A DNA stretch of 64,000 nucleotides from Colwellia sp. 12G3 (lineage in GTDB: Bacteria; Pseudomonadota; Gammaproteobacteria; Enterobacterales; Alteromonadaceae). Positions 46,103-55,503 of the stretch are shown piece after piece. Position numbers and translations under genes: made by a program. Each line of letters opens with the position of its first letter. Within the stretch, counting starts at the first letter, position 1. The DNA lies in NCBI RefSeq assembly GCF_002836775.1, contig NZ_PJAQ01000043.1, forward strand, positions 123,350 through 187,349, written 5' to 3'. A model generated the notes under the pieces. The model was not told the origin of the DNA and made no database searches. It worked only from the letters and a program-made list of their open reading frames with translations.

Positions 46103-46465
46103 ATGACTAAAGTGTTAGTTGTTGATGACTCAAACTCAATAAGAGACATGGTCAGTTTTACCCTAAAAAGTGCCGGTTACCAAACCGTCGAAGCTAAAGA
46201 TGGTCAAGATGGTTTAAGTAAAGCGCAAACCAGTGATTTTGATTTAGTTATTTCAGATGTAAATATGCCAAATATGGACGGTATCAGTTTATGTTCTGAG
46301 CTACGAAAGTTGGCTAACTTTAAATTCACCCCTATTTTGATGTTAACCACAGAAAGCTCTACCGATATGAAAATGCGCGGTAAATCGGCTGGCGCAACTG
46401 GCTGGTTGGTTAAGCCGTTTAATCCAGAAAAATTATTAGCCACCATTAAACGCGTGGTTAAGTGA
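46103..46465 (+). CDS. cheY: Chemotaxis response regulator CheY
   Basis: The 120-residue single REC domain has the acidic pair Asp8-Asp9, phospho-acceptor Asp52 in VISDVNMPNMDG, Thr in MLTTESS and Lys in WLVKPFNPEKL. There is no output domain, so it acts by protein contact. The PNMDG and MKMRGKSAGATGWLVKPF segments are typical of CheY proteins encoded beside cheA in such clusters. Its target (motor or other) cannot be told. Confidence 0.94.
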   Translation: MTKVLVVDDSNSIRDMVSFTLKSAGYQTVEAKDGQDGLSKAQTSDFDLVISDVNMPNMDGISLCSELRKLANFKFTPILMLTTESSTDMKMRGKSAGATGWLVKPFNPEKLLATIKRVVK

Positions 46466-46513
46466 CATTGCTAGCATCAATTTCTGTTCAATCGTTATAG
46501 TACATCTATCGAA

Positions 46514-46556
46514 CTTATCTTAGGTACTTCTAGTACAAGTACTTAGTCGAGATAAG
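46514..46556. repeat. Inverted repeat between cheY and cheA
   Basis: CTTATCT-(TAG)-GTACTT pairs with AAGTAC-(TTAGTCG)-AGATAAG around a short loop. It lies in the 129-bp gap. No T-run follows, so it may be an RNA-processing or stability element that sets the cheY:cheA ratio (inference). Confidence 0.45.
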
Positions 46557-46594
46557 GTCCCTGATTTTGACAAGGAAAGAGTAGGTAATCAGTT

Positions 46595-48721
46595 ATGAGT
46601 GTTGATTTATCACAATTTATTCCAAGCTTTTTAGAAGAAAGCTTTGAAGGGCTCGAGTTGATGGAGTCTGGACTATTAAATTTAAAACCGGGTGACAATG
46701 AAACAATTCACTCAATATTTAGAGCAGCTCACTCAATTAAAGGCGGGGCAGGTACATTTGGTTTTGATAGTGTTACCGAGTTTACTCATTTAGTTGAAAC
46801 CTTACTCGATGAAATGCGAGATGGCCGACGAGAAGTAAGCAGCGCAGATACCGAGATTTTACTTGAATCCGTCGATTGCATGCGTTTATTAATTGAAGCA
46901 GCTCGAGACGAACAAGATTATGACCATGATAAAGTATCGACAACCTCCGCACGATTATCTGAAACATTAGGTGGACAACAGTCAACTGACAGTGATAGTG
47001 AAAATGAAAGCAATGTGAATAAGAATGATGGCTGTGGTTACAACATCAAATTTATTCCAGAGCATAGTTTAGCTAAAACAGGCAACGATCCCATCTTCCT
47101 TTTTAGTGCATTAGCCGAATTGGGTGAGTTAACCATTTCCGCTAACACTGAAGAATTACCTGCGTTGATGGATATTGATGCACAAGAGCTCTATTTTAGT
47201 TGGGAATTAACACTTATCACAACGGCTGAAGAAGCAGAAGTCATAGAAATCTTTGAATGGGTGGAAGATGAATGCTTATTAGAATTAGAGCCCATAGTAA
47301 ATAAAGCAAATGAAGAGCCGACTAATAACATCTCAGATGTTGCAGACGGAGTAATTAATGAATTATCAGTAGAGAGTTCACTGGGCGAAATAGAAAATCA
47401 AGAGGTACTTGCTAGTACTAAAGTAGACAATGAACCAGAGACTGCTACGGGTGAAAAAAGTAAAACCTCCAAAACTAAGGCAAAAGCAGATTTAGGTTCA
47501 ATTCGCGTTGGTGTAGATAAAGTTGATAGTTTAATTAATTTAATGGGTGAGTTAGTTATCACCCAATCTATGCTATCGGAGTTAGGTAATGATTTTGATA
47601 TGTCAAAAGTTGAACGCCTTACCAGTGGTCTTGAGCAACTATTACAAAACACAAAAGAAATGCAAGAAAGTGTTATGCGTATCCGTATGCTGCCAATCAG
47701 TTTTGCTTTTAATCGATTCCCTCGACTAGTGCATGACTTAGCCATAAAAACGGGTAAGACAATGGAGTTAGTGATCAGCGGTGAACAAACCGAGCTAGAT
47801 AAAACGGTGATGGAACAAATAGGTGATCCGTTGGTACATCTGGTGAGAAATGCTGCTGACCATGGCATTGAATCTAAAGACGTAAGACTTGCTAATGGAA
47901 AACCTGAGAAAGGAACCATTTCATTAGATGCATATCATCAAGGTGGAAATATCGTCATTGAAATTAAGGATGATGGCGCAGGAATTAATAGACAAACTGT
48001 ATTAGATAAAGCAATTGATAAAGGTCTTATAGACGCAAATGCTATCTTAACAGATAGCCAGGTATATGATTTATTATTTGAACCGGGCTTTTCTACCGCA
48101 GCAGAAGTGACTGATATATCCGGCCGTGGTGTTGGTATGGATGTAGTCAAACGTAACATTCAAGCATTAGGAGGCAGAATTCAAGTTGAATCAGTCTTAG
48201 GTAAAGGTAGTACTTTCAAAGTAAACCTACCATTAACACTAGCTATATTAGACGGTCAATTAGTCAAAGTGGGCACTGAAACATACATCATTCCACTGAT
48301 TTCAATTGTTGAATCATTACAAATTGATAATCAGCTCATTAATCGTGTATCTGGCGATATGGTTCTTTATCGATTACGTGATGACAATGTACCCGTATTA
48401 CCTATATATCAAATGTTTAATTTAGAGACAGAATGTACCGAAATAGATAAAGCCTTATTGGTTGTGGTAGAAGGCGATGGCCAAAAAGTCGGTTTGATGG
48501 TTGATGATTTACTTGCTCAACAACAAGTTGTAATAAAGAGCTTAAATGATAATTATCAACAGGTTTCTGGTATATCTGGGGCTACAATTCTCGGGGATGG
48601 CTCTGTTGCAATGATATTAGATATACCCGGTATTATTAATATGGCCTTAGAGCAAGCTCAAAAAATCCAGCGGGTTAGAACTGATGGAAATAGTAATGTA
48701 GCTGCGGAGGTCTGTTTATGA
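46595..48721 (+). CDS. cheA: Chemotaxis histidine kinase CheA
   Basis: The 708-residue kinase has an N-terminal Hpt domain (phospho-acceptor His46 in AAHSIKGGAGTFGF), a linker domain at about 145-235, and an acidic linker. The dimerisation domain (IRVGVDKVDSLINLMGELVI) follows, then the HATPase with N-box HLVRNAADHGIES and G-box GRGVGMDVVKRN, and a C-terminal CheW-like coupling domain (LAILDGQLVKVG). It overlaps cheW by the ATGA junction. It phosphorylates CheY and CheB in this cluster. Confidence 0.96.
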   Translation: MSVDLSQFIPSFLEESFEGLELMESGLLNLKPGDNETIHSIFRAAHSIKGGAGTFGFDSVTEFTHLVETLLDEMRDGRREVSSADTEILLESVDCMRLLIEAARDEQDYDHDKVSTTSARLSETLGGQQSTDSDSENESNVNKNDGCGYNIKFIPEHSLAKTGNDPIFLFSALAELGELTISANTEELPALMDIDAQELYFSWELTLITTAEEAEVIEIFEWVEDECLLELEPIVNKANEEPTNNISDVADGVINELSVESSLGEIENQEVLASTKVDNEPETATGEKSKTSKTKAKADLGSIRVGVDKVDSLINLMGELVITQSMLSELGNDFDMSKVERLTSGLEQLLQNTKEMQESVMRIRMLPISFAFNRFPRLVHDLAIKTGKTMELVISGEQTELDKTVMEQIGDPLVHLVRNAADHGIESKDVRLANGKPEKGTISLDAYHQGGNIVIEIKDDGAGINRQTVLDKAIDKGLIDANAILTDSQVYDLLFEPGFSTAAEVTDISGRGVGMDVVKRNIQALGGRIQVESVLGKGSTFKVNLPLTLAILDGQLVKVGTETYIIPLISIVESLQIDNQLINRVSGDMVLYRLRDDNVPVLPIYQMFNLETECTEIDKALLVVVEGDGQKVGLMVDDLLAQQQVVIKSLNDNYQQVSGISGATILGDGSVAMILDIPGIINMALEQAQKIQRVRTDGNSNVAAEVCL

Positions 48722-49245
48722 ATATACAAGCTATGGCACAAGATGTTCCTGTTGAAGGAGAGCACACTGTTGAAGGTATTGACTTTATTACCAGTGGTGA
48801 TCAATACCTAACGTTTCTATTAGCACAAGAACAATACGCTGTTGATATTTTGTGTGTTGAAGAGATCAGAAGTTGGGAGCAACCAACAAAAATACCCAAT
48901 GCGCCAAGTTATATAAAAGGTGTGATTAATATGAGGGGAATTATCGTACCTATCGTTGATTTACGCCTTAAATTTAACATTGGTAAAGCTAATTACTTAG
49001 AAACAACAGTTGTCATCGTACTTACTTATCAAAGTGAAGAAAAATCACGGACTATCGGCTTTGTGGTTGATGCTGTTTCTGATGTGCTCAATGTTGAAAG
49101 TGTTGATATAAAACCAGCACCTGCATTTGGTGGCTGTGTCGGGCAACAATATATTGATGGTTTAATCAATAGTGAAAATAAGGTAGTAACAGTGCTAAAT
49201 GTTGCTCATTTACAGCAAGTAGAAAAGCATAGGTTGCAAGGTTGA
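48718..49245 (+). CDS. cheW: Chemotaxis coupling protein CheW (first copy)
   Basis: The 175-residue CheW domain has YLTFLLAQEQYAVDILCVEEIR, ApSYIKGVINMRGIIVPIVDLR-type residues and VDAVSDVLNV. It couples receptors to CheA. The start overlaps the cheA stop by four bases, implying translational coupling. About 25 extra residues precede the core domain. A second, different CheW follows directly, so the array could contain mixed couplers. Confidence 0.94.
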   Translation: MNIQAMAQDVPVEGEHTVEGIDFITSGDQYLTFLLAQEQYAVDILCVEEIRSWEQPTKIPNAPSYIKGVINMRGIIVPIVDLRLKFNIGKANYLETTVVIVLTYQSEEKSRTIGFVVDAVSDVLNVESVDIKPAPAFGGCVGQQYIDGLINSENKVVTVLNVAHLQQVEKHRLQG

Positions 49246-49309
49246 TGCTTATTCTCGGTTATTTAAAACGATAAGTAATAACTAAACTATTTTGTTTAAA
49301 GGAAAGATC

Positions 49310-49861
49310 ATGGCAGATATAGAACAAGAATATCTCACTTTCATTCTGCAAGGAGAAGAGTATGGCGTTGACATACTCTGTGTTCAAGAAATTCGAGTTT
49401 GGAGCTCTGTAACTGAACTGCCAAATAAACCAGATTACATCAAAGGGGTAATTAACCTTCGAGGTGTCATTATACCTATCATTGATTTACGTCTACGGTT
49501 TGGTCAACCAGCCCTTGATTATAATGAGCAGACAGTCACTATTATATTACGCCAACAATCTAAATCTAGCAGCATGGTGGTTGGTATTGTAGTCGATGCT
49601 GTTTCAGAAGTTTACAAGTTTACTAGCCAATCCATACGTAAAGCACCTGCTTTTGGAAGTAATATTGATGGTTGTTTTTTAAAGGGACTAGCCTCGGTAG
49701 AAGAAAAATTGATTATATTACTTGATAGCGACTCACTATTAAGCGAAGACGACTTATATCGCACTGTACAACATAGTGCAGAAAGTGCAGATCAGGAGAA
49801 TGATAATTTGGAGAGTAATTCTGATTTAACCAGGGACGCACCCTCCTTATCTAGCGCTTAA
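49310..49861 (+). CDS. cheW: Chemotaxis coupling protein CheW (second copy)
   Basis: The 183-residue CheW has YLTFILQGEEYGVDILCVQEIR, KPDYIKGVINLRGVIIPIID and VDAVSEVYKF. Start at ATG 49310 with AAAGGAAAG upstream; a longer frame would add six unrelated residues. It has an acidic C-terminal tail (about 25 residues) not seen in the first CheW. It is followed by a dispersed repeat and then the globin receptor gene, which may be its specific receptor. Confidence 0.94.
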   Translation: MADIEQEYLTFILQGEEYGVDILCVQEIRVWSSVTELPNKPDYIKGVINLRGVIIPIIDLRLRFGQPALDYNEQTVTIILRQQSKSSSMVVGIVVDAVSEVYKFTSQSIRKAPAFGSNIDGCFLKGLASVEEKLIILLDSDSLLSEDDLYRTVQHSAESADQENDNLESNSDLTRDAPSLSSA

Positions 49862-49903
49862 TTAACTATTCAAGACTTGGCAGTATCGAACACCGAGCTA
49901 TGT

Positions 49904-50168
49904 ATACCCGTTCCACTTGAAGATGAATGATTCAGCTGGAATTAGAAACGCCTTTAGGCAAGGCATTGATTGAAGAGAATAGTTATTCTATTGTCGAAAT
50001 CAATAACGCAGCATAAAGCGTTTATAAACCAGCCCTTTGGGGAAGACTGAGCAAATAATACTCGTCGTTACATTTGTTTTTAAGGGAATGACCCTTAATA
50101 AAAAAATGTGCCTTGATTATGAATCGCTCAGACTTCCTGAAACGAGCATCTTCAAGTGGAATGGGTAT
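49904..50168. repeat. Dispersed TIR element, copy C (265 bp, ATACCCG subtype)
   Basis: Left end ATACCCGTTCCACTTGAAG; right end, read inverted, ATACCCATTCCACTTGAAG, with 21 of 22 terminal bases matching. TA dinucleotides flank both ends. The core shares GGCAAGGCATTGATTGAAGA and CCCTTTGGG with copies A and B, although their ends differ. ATACCAATCTATTGATT, like an end of the other subtype, directly abuts the right end. No ORF. Confidence 0.85.
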
Positions 50169-50212
50169 ATACCAATCTATTGATTATAAATAACTAAACA
50201 GGAAAATAACTT

Positions 50213-53200
50213 ATGACACCCAATCAAATAAGTTTAGTGCAAACAAGTTGGCAGAAAGTATTACCCATCGCGCCACAAGCCGCAGAAATATTTTATACCA
50301 CTTTGTTTGAAATGGATCCTTCATTAAAAGCACTATTTCCTAATGATATTGCCGAGCAAGGCAAAAAATTAATGGCGATGTTAGACACAGCCGTAAAGTT
50401 ACTTGATAACCCCGATAAGTTAATTCCTGCAGTGCAAAATTTAGGGGCTAAGCACCTTAAGTATGGTGCGGAGCCAGAACATTACGATACGGTTGGAGCA
50501 GCGTTACTGAAAACGTTAGCACAAGGTCTCGGTGATGACTTTACCGCCCCGACAAAGAAGGCTTGGACAGCAGTATACCAAACCCTAGCATCTACTATGA
50601 TAGCTGCAGCAAATGAAGCAGCATCAACTCAGTCAGCAAAAGGACCTACCATGAAGAAGAATACTGTAGAAGATGAGCAGAACAATGAGTTAACCTCACA
50701 ATTTAAGGGGGCACTAGAACAATCTGCTACGGCATTTATGATGATAGATAGAGATTTTAATGTCACTTATGCGAATCAAGCGACGTTGTCATTATTAAAG
50801 AAACATGAAGTCACTTTCTCCGAAAACTGGCCGGGCTTTACAGCAGACAAGGAGGCTATACTTTCAGCAAATATTGATAGTTTTCATAAAAAACCTAGTC
50901 ACCAAAGAGAATTATTATCAGACCCAAGTAACTTACCCTATAAAACAGACATAAGTATTAAACACCTTGTTTTTGAGCTTAATGTGAGTGCTATAATGGA
51001 TGCTACTGGCGAATACATTGGTAATGCCCTTGAATGGCAAGATGTGACGGAGGCTAGAGCGCAAGAAAACCAAACAGTGCAGTTACAAGGTGCCATAGAC
51101 CAATCAGGTACTGCTAATATTATGATCGATAGAGATTTTAATATTACCTATGCTAATGCCGCCACTTTAGCTTTACTGAAAGAACATGAAGCAACTTTTG
51201 CCGATAATTGGCCTGGTTTTAAAGCAGATCCTGAAATTATTATTGGCACCAATATTGACAGTTTCCATAAAAATCCAAGTCACCAGCGCAAATTGTTAAG
51301 TGATCCAAGTAACTTACCTTATAAAACCGATATTCAAATTAAGCACTTATCCTTTGAACTAAATGTTACCGCTATTACTGATGCTGCTGGCGAATACATT
51401 GGTAATGCCCTTGAATGGCAAGATGTGACTCAGGCTAGAGCGCAAGAAAACCAAACAGTGCAGTTACAAGGTGCCATAGACCAATCAGGTACTGCTAATA
51501 TTATGATCGATAGAGATTTTAATATTACCTATGCTAATGCCGCCACTTTAGCTTTACTGAAAGAACATGAAGCAACTTTTGCCGATAATTGGCCTGGTTT
51601 TAAAGCAGATCCTGAAATTATTATTGGCACCAATATTGACAGTTTCCATAAAAATCCAAGTCACCAGCGCAAATTGTTAAGTGATCCAAGTAACTTACCT
51701 TATAAAACCGATATTCAAATTAAGCACTTATCCTTTGAACTAAATGTTACCGCTATTACTGATGCTGCTGGCGAATACATTGGTAATGCCCTCGAATGGC
51801 AAGATGTGACTCAGGCTAGAGCGCAAGAAAATAAAGCAGTGCAACTACAAGGTGCCATTGATCAATCGGCAACTGCAAGTATCATGATAGATAGAGACTT
51901 TGTTATCACTTATGCCAATGCAGCAACTCTAGCGCTATTAAAAGAGCATGAAGCAACCTTTGCTGATAATTGGCCAGGTTTTACCGCCGATGAGGAAGTC
52001 ATTATCGGTACTAACATTGATAGCTTCCATAAAAATCCAAGCCATCAACGCAAGTTATTATCAGATCCAAATAATTTACCGTACACAACGGATATTCAAA
52101 TTAAACATTTAAGTTTTCAACTTAATGTTACCGCAATTTTAAATGCTTCAGGGGAATATATTGGTAATGCACTGGAGTGGCAGGATGTCACCTCTGCTCG
52201 TGCTAAATCGATTGAAGTTGGTCGATTGACTTCTACCATTGAAGGCATGACAACAAATGTAATGATGGCAGATACTAAGGGTAATATAGTGTATGCCAAC
52301 CCATCAGTTAAAACCATGTTACGTCGCCGTGAAGCGAAACTGCGTACTGCTTTACCATCGTTTAGCGTTGATACTATGGTAGGTACTAATTTTGATACCT
52401 TCCATAAGAATCCCGCTCATCAACAAAACTTATTGGGTAACCCTGATAATCTCCCATACACCACCGAAATATCTGTTGTTGGTCTCACTTTCCAGCTTAT
52501 CGCCATCGCCCTGAGAGATGAAGAAGGTAGTCATGTTGGAACGGCTGTTCAATGGGTTGATTTGACCGAAGAAAGAGATGCACAAGGTCAAATCGATCGC
52601 TTAATTACGGATGCAATCGCCGGTAAATTAGACAGTCGTATTGAAACTGCTGAATATGAAGGCTTTATGAAAGAGCTAGGTGATAATATTAATAACTTGA
52701 TGAATTCAATCGTTGAACCCATTAATGATGCAATAAATATTGCTCAGGCGTTAGCTGATGGCGACTTAACCCAGAGTATGAGCAGTGAGTATGGTGGTGA
52801 GTTCCTTGCACTTGCTAATGCTATGAACGGCTCAATTGAAAATTTAAGTAATATGGTCGAGGAAATTCGTAACGCTTCTACTAATGTCTTTGATTCAGCA
52901 CGTGAAATAGCATCAGGTAATAATGAGCTAAGTCATCGCACTGAATCACAAGCTTCAAGTTTAGAAGAAACCGCCTCTGCCATGGAAGAATTAACCAGTA
53001 CTGTTCAGCAAAATGCTGAGAACACCACTGAGGCAAGTAAGTTAGCTAACTCAGTTATGGAAAAAGCCAGTAACGGTGGAGCAGTGGTTCGAAATGCTAT
53101 TACTGCGATGAGTGATATTAATAAATCGAGTAAGAAAATTGCTGACATTATCAGTGTGATTGATGAAATTGCCTTTCAAACCAACTTACTTGCTTTAAAC

Positions 53201-53797
53201 GCTGCGGTTGAAGCGGCTAGAGCTGGAGAACAAGGACGAGGATTTGCCGTAGTTGCCGCGGAAGTACGAAACTTAGCGCAACGCTCTGCCGGTGCAGCTA
53301 AAGAAATTAAAGGTCTAATTAACGACAGTGTTGAAGCGGTAGGTCAAGGCACTAAATTAGTTGATGAAACGGGGCAAACATTTAGTGAGCTTGTTACTGC
53401 GATTGAAGATGTGAGTAAAATGATTGCAGATATTGACAGTGCAGGTAAAGAACAGTCTGCAGGGATTGGCGAGGTGAGTGCTGCAGTGAGTCAAATGGAT
53501 GAAATGACTCAACAGAATGCCGCATTAGTTGAAGAGGCCGCTGCATCAAGTAAATCGATGGAAGAACAATCACAGTCACTATTAGATCAAGTTTCCTTTT
53601 TCAATAATGGTGAAACAGCCCAACAACCTGAACCCGTACAACGCCAAAATAGAAACAACTCTAGGCAAGAAGCACCAACACAACAAAGAAGACAAGCAGC
53701 ACCAGCTGGCAGGCAATCAAATGTAAAAGCACAGAGGCCAACTCGAGTAGCTAAACGCCCTAGTACAGCTGTTGACCAAGAGTGGGAAGAGTTCTAA
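50213..53797 (+). CDS. Soluble globin-5xPAS methyl-accepting chemoreceptor
   Basis: The 1194-residue cytoplasmic receptor has no transmembrane segment. Residues 1-135 are a globin (proximal histidine candidate His81 in LGAKHLKYG, then [14 protein letters not shown]). Five PAS modules of about 127 residues follow (near 168, 295, 422, 549 and 676), the second and third nearly identical. After them come a HAMP-like region (about 797-890), the signalling hairpin tip [20 protein letters not shown] near 985, and a flexible Gln/Arg-rich tail. The tail ends in EWEEF, an xWxxF tether for CheR/CheB. A HemAT-like O2 or NO taxis sensor is the likely role. The PAS ligand is unknown. Confidence 0.92.
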   Translation: MTPNQISLVQTSWQKVLPIAPQAAEIFYTTLFEMDPSLKALFPNDIAEQGKKLMAMLDTAVKLLDNPDKLIPAVQNLGAKHLKYGAEPEHYDTVGAALLKTLAQGLGDDFTAPTKKAWTAVYQTLASTMIAAANEAASTQSAKGPTMKKNTVEDEQNNELTSQFKGALEQSATAFMMIDRDFNVTYANQATLSLLKKHEVTFSENWPGFTADKEAILSANIDSFHKKPSHQRELLSDPSNLPYKTDISIKHLVFELNVSAIMDATGEYIGNALEWQDVTEARAQENQTVQLQGAIDQSGTANIMIDRDFNITYANAATLALLKEHEATFADNWPGFKADPEIIIGTNIDSFHKNPSHQRKLLSDPSNLPYKTDIQIKHLSFELNVTAITDAAGEYIGNALEWQDVTQARAQENQTVQLQGAIDQSGTANIMIDRDFNITYANAATLALLKEHEATFADNWPGFKADPEIIIGTNIDSFHKNPSHQRKLLSDPSNLPYKTDIQIKHLSFELNVTAITDAAGEYIGNALEWQDVTQARAQENKAVQLQGAIDQSATASIMIDRDFVITYANAATLALLKEHEATFADNWPGFTADEEVIIGTNIDSFHKNPSHQRKLLSDPNNLPYTTDIQIKHLSFQLNVTAILNASGEYIGNALEWQDVTSARAKSIEVGRLTSTIEGMTTNVMMADTKGNIVYANPSVKTMLRRREAKLRTALPSFSVDTMVGTNFDTFHKNPAHQQNLLGNPDNLPYTTEISVVGLTFQLIAIALRDEEGSHVGTAVQWVDLTEERDAQGQIDRLITDAIAGKLDSRIETAEYEGFMKELGDNINNLMNSIVEPINDAINIAQALADGDLTQSMSSEYGGEFLALANAMNGSIENLSNMVEEIRNASTNVFDSAREIASGNNELSHRTESQASSLEETASAMEELTSTVQQNAENTTEASKLANSVMEKASNGGAVVRNAITAMSDINKSSKKIADIISVIDEIAFQTNLLALNAAVEAARAGEQGRGFAVVAAEVRNLAQRSAGAAKEIKGLINDSVEAVGQGTKLVDETGQTFSELVTAIEDVSKMIADIDSAGKEQSAGIGEVSAAVSQMDEMTQQNAALVEEAAASSKSMEEQSQSLLDQVSFFNNGETAQQPEPVQRQNRNNSRQEAPTQQRRQAAPAGRQSNVKAQRPTRVAKRPSTAVDQEWEEF
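51054..51815 (+). repeat. Tandem 381-bp duplication encoding two PAS modules
   Basis: The units at about 51054-51434 and 51435-51815 are almost identical at DNA level (for example CTTGAATGG versus CTCGAATGG), including synonymous sites. The PAS modules before and after are clearly diverged. The period of 381 bp equals 127 codons, so the frame is kept. This indicates a recent in-frame duplication. Confidence 0.92.
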
Positions 53798-53861
53798 CGT
53801 GACAGTAAATTTATCGCTTTAACGTTGAATGATAGACTTAAGATAAAGGAGAAAAGTTAGG

Positions 53862-54770
53862 ATGGCTGAGCTAACGGGCAATAGTAATAAAAAGCAAGGT
53901 CACCCTCAAGATCGTGGATTAGATCGAGATCAGTCTATGAGACTGTCAGATGATGATTTTAAATTCATCTGTCAGTTTGTATACGAAAGCACAGGTATTG
54001 TTCTCAATGATAGTAAAAGAGAGATGTTATACCGACGATTAACACGCATTATTAGAGACCGAAAATTAAATTCATTTTCACAATATTGTCAGTTGTTAAG
54101 AAAACAAGGAGAGCAAGAAAAAGATTTTTTTATTAATGCGATAACCACTAATTTAACGAGTTTTTTTCGGGAGAATCATCACTTTGAATATTTAACAACA
54201 GAAGAAATTCCAGCATTAATAAAGAGCAAGACGGCAGGTTCTAATGGTAAAAAGCGTTTAAGGGTTTGGTCTTCAGCAAGTTCAACAGGAGAAGAGCCGT
54301 ATAGTATTGGCATTACGCTACTTGAAGCCTTGAAAAATGACTTACCTTCATGGGATGTAAAGATTCTAGCAACGGACATTGATAGTGATGTGTTGGCTAA
54401 GGGGAAAGCTGGCGTTTATGATGTTAATCGTATTGAAGACATTCCTAAAAACCTTAAACAAAGCTATTTTTTTCAAGGATGTGGGAAAAGTAGTCAAAGT
54501 GTCAAAGTACATGAGAAACTACAACGTATTATAACTTTTAAGCAACTAAATCTATTACATGATTGGCCGATGAAAGGACCATTCGATGCAATATTTTGTC
54601 GAAATGTCATTATCTATTTTGACAAAAAAACTCAACACGATTTGTTTGCACGTTACTTTGATATGCTCGCACCAGGAGGATTACTTTTTCTTGGCCATAG
54701 TGAGAACCTAGGTAATTACCAGCAATATTTTAGTAATGTTGGTAGAACCATTTTTAGAAAACCGTACTAG
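53862..54770 (+). CDS. cheR: Chemotaxis protein methyltransferase CheR
   Basis: S-adenosylmethionine-dependent methyltransferase that methylates receptor glutamates. The 302-residue protein has a helical N-domain (DDFKFICQFVYESTGIVL), the SAM site RVWSSASSTGEEPYSIGITL, ILATDIDSDVLAKGKAGVY, and FDAIFCRNVIIYFDKKTQ. It lies directly after the receptor gene carrying the xWxxF tail. The beta-subdomain that binds this tail lies around the ATDIDSD to CRNV region. About 30 extra residues precede the core. Confidence 0.95.
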   Translation: MAELTGNSNKKQGHPQDRGLDRDQSMRLSDDDFKFICQFVYESTGIVLNDSKREMLYRRLTRIIRDRKLNSFSQYCQLLRKQGEQEKDFFINAITTNLTSFFRENHHFEYLTTEEIPALIKSKTAGSNGKKRLRVWSSASSTGEEPYSIGITLLEALKNDLPSWDVKILATDIDSDVLAKGKAGVYDVNRIEDIPKNLKQSYFFQGCGKSSQSVKVHEKLQRIITFKQLNLLHDWPMKGPFDAIFCRNVIIYFDKKTQHDLFARYFDMLAPGGLLFLGHSENLGNYQQYFSNVGRTIFRKPY

Positions 54771-54802
54771 GTTATGAATACCATATTAGTGGAGGATATT
54801 TT

Positions 54803-55462
54803 GTGCTAAGACATGACCACCCTCAATTGTCTCAATATATGGAGCAGTGCTTACCAGAGTTTAAAAAAGTTAATCATTATTGGGATAGGCAAAGGGATAT
54901 GGTGGTTGCTAAAATTTTACCTGGTGAATTTTATATGACAACTAAGAATGTCGCTATCGCCACTACGTTAGGCTCATGTATTTCAGCGTGTATCTGGGAT
55001 GATCATAGTCACATTGGTGGTATGAATCATTTTATGTTACCGATCACCAATAAAGAGGCGCACGAAGTTAATTGGGGCCAAAGAGATAAAACAGCTGATG
55101 CTACCCGTTATGGCAATTTTGCAATGGAACATCTAATTAATATTATTTTAAGATCAGGAGGTAGAAGAGGAAATTTAAAAGCCAAGTTATTCGGTGGTGC
55201 TAAAGTACTTAATCAAATGTCTGATGTAGGACAAAAAAATATTGATTTTGCTTTAGCTTATTTGGAGGAAGAAGAAATCGTTATTGAAAGTAGTGATATT
55301 GGTGATTTATTTCCCAGAAAAGTGATTTTTGAACCCCGAACTGGCCGTGCTTATATCAAGCGACTCGATAATCTGCATAATGACACTATTATCCGACGTG
55401 AAAATGATTACAGCAGTGAGATTTATAAAAAAGAGGTTAGTGGCGATGTCGAAATATTTTAG
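54803..55462 (+). CDS. cheD: Chemoreceptor glutamine deamidase CheD
   Basis: The 219-residue CheD has the catalytic cysteine in TTLGSCISACIWD and histidine in GGMNHFMLP, then NLKAKLFGGAKVL and IGDLFPRKVIFEPRTGRAYIKRL. It deamidates receptor glutamines and in some species binds a CheC phosphatase; no cheC gene is seen here. GTG start at 54803 with GGAGG seven bases upstream. It lies between cheR and cheB. Confidence 0.94.
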   Translation: MLRHDHPQLSQYMEQCLPEFKKVNHYWDRQRDMVVAKILPGEFYMTTKNVAIATTLGSCISACIWDDHSHIGGMNHFMLPITNKEAHEVNWGQRDKTADATRYGNFAMEHLINIILRSGGRRGNLKAKLFGGAKVLNQMSDVGQKNIDFALAYLEEEEIVIESSDIGDLFPRKVIFEPRTGRAYIKRLDNLHNDTIIRRENDYSSEIYKKEVSGDVEIF

Positions 55463-55503
55463 TAACCTCAGTTATCGTTACCTAAGTAATGGAGTCAAAT
55501 AAC

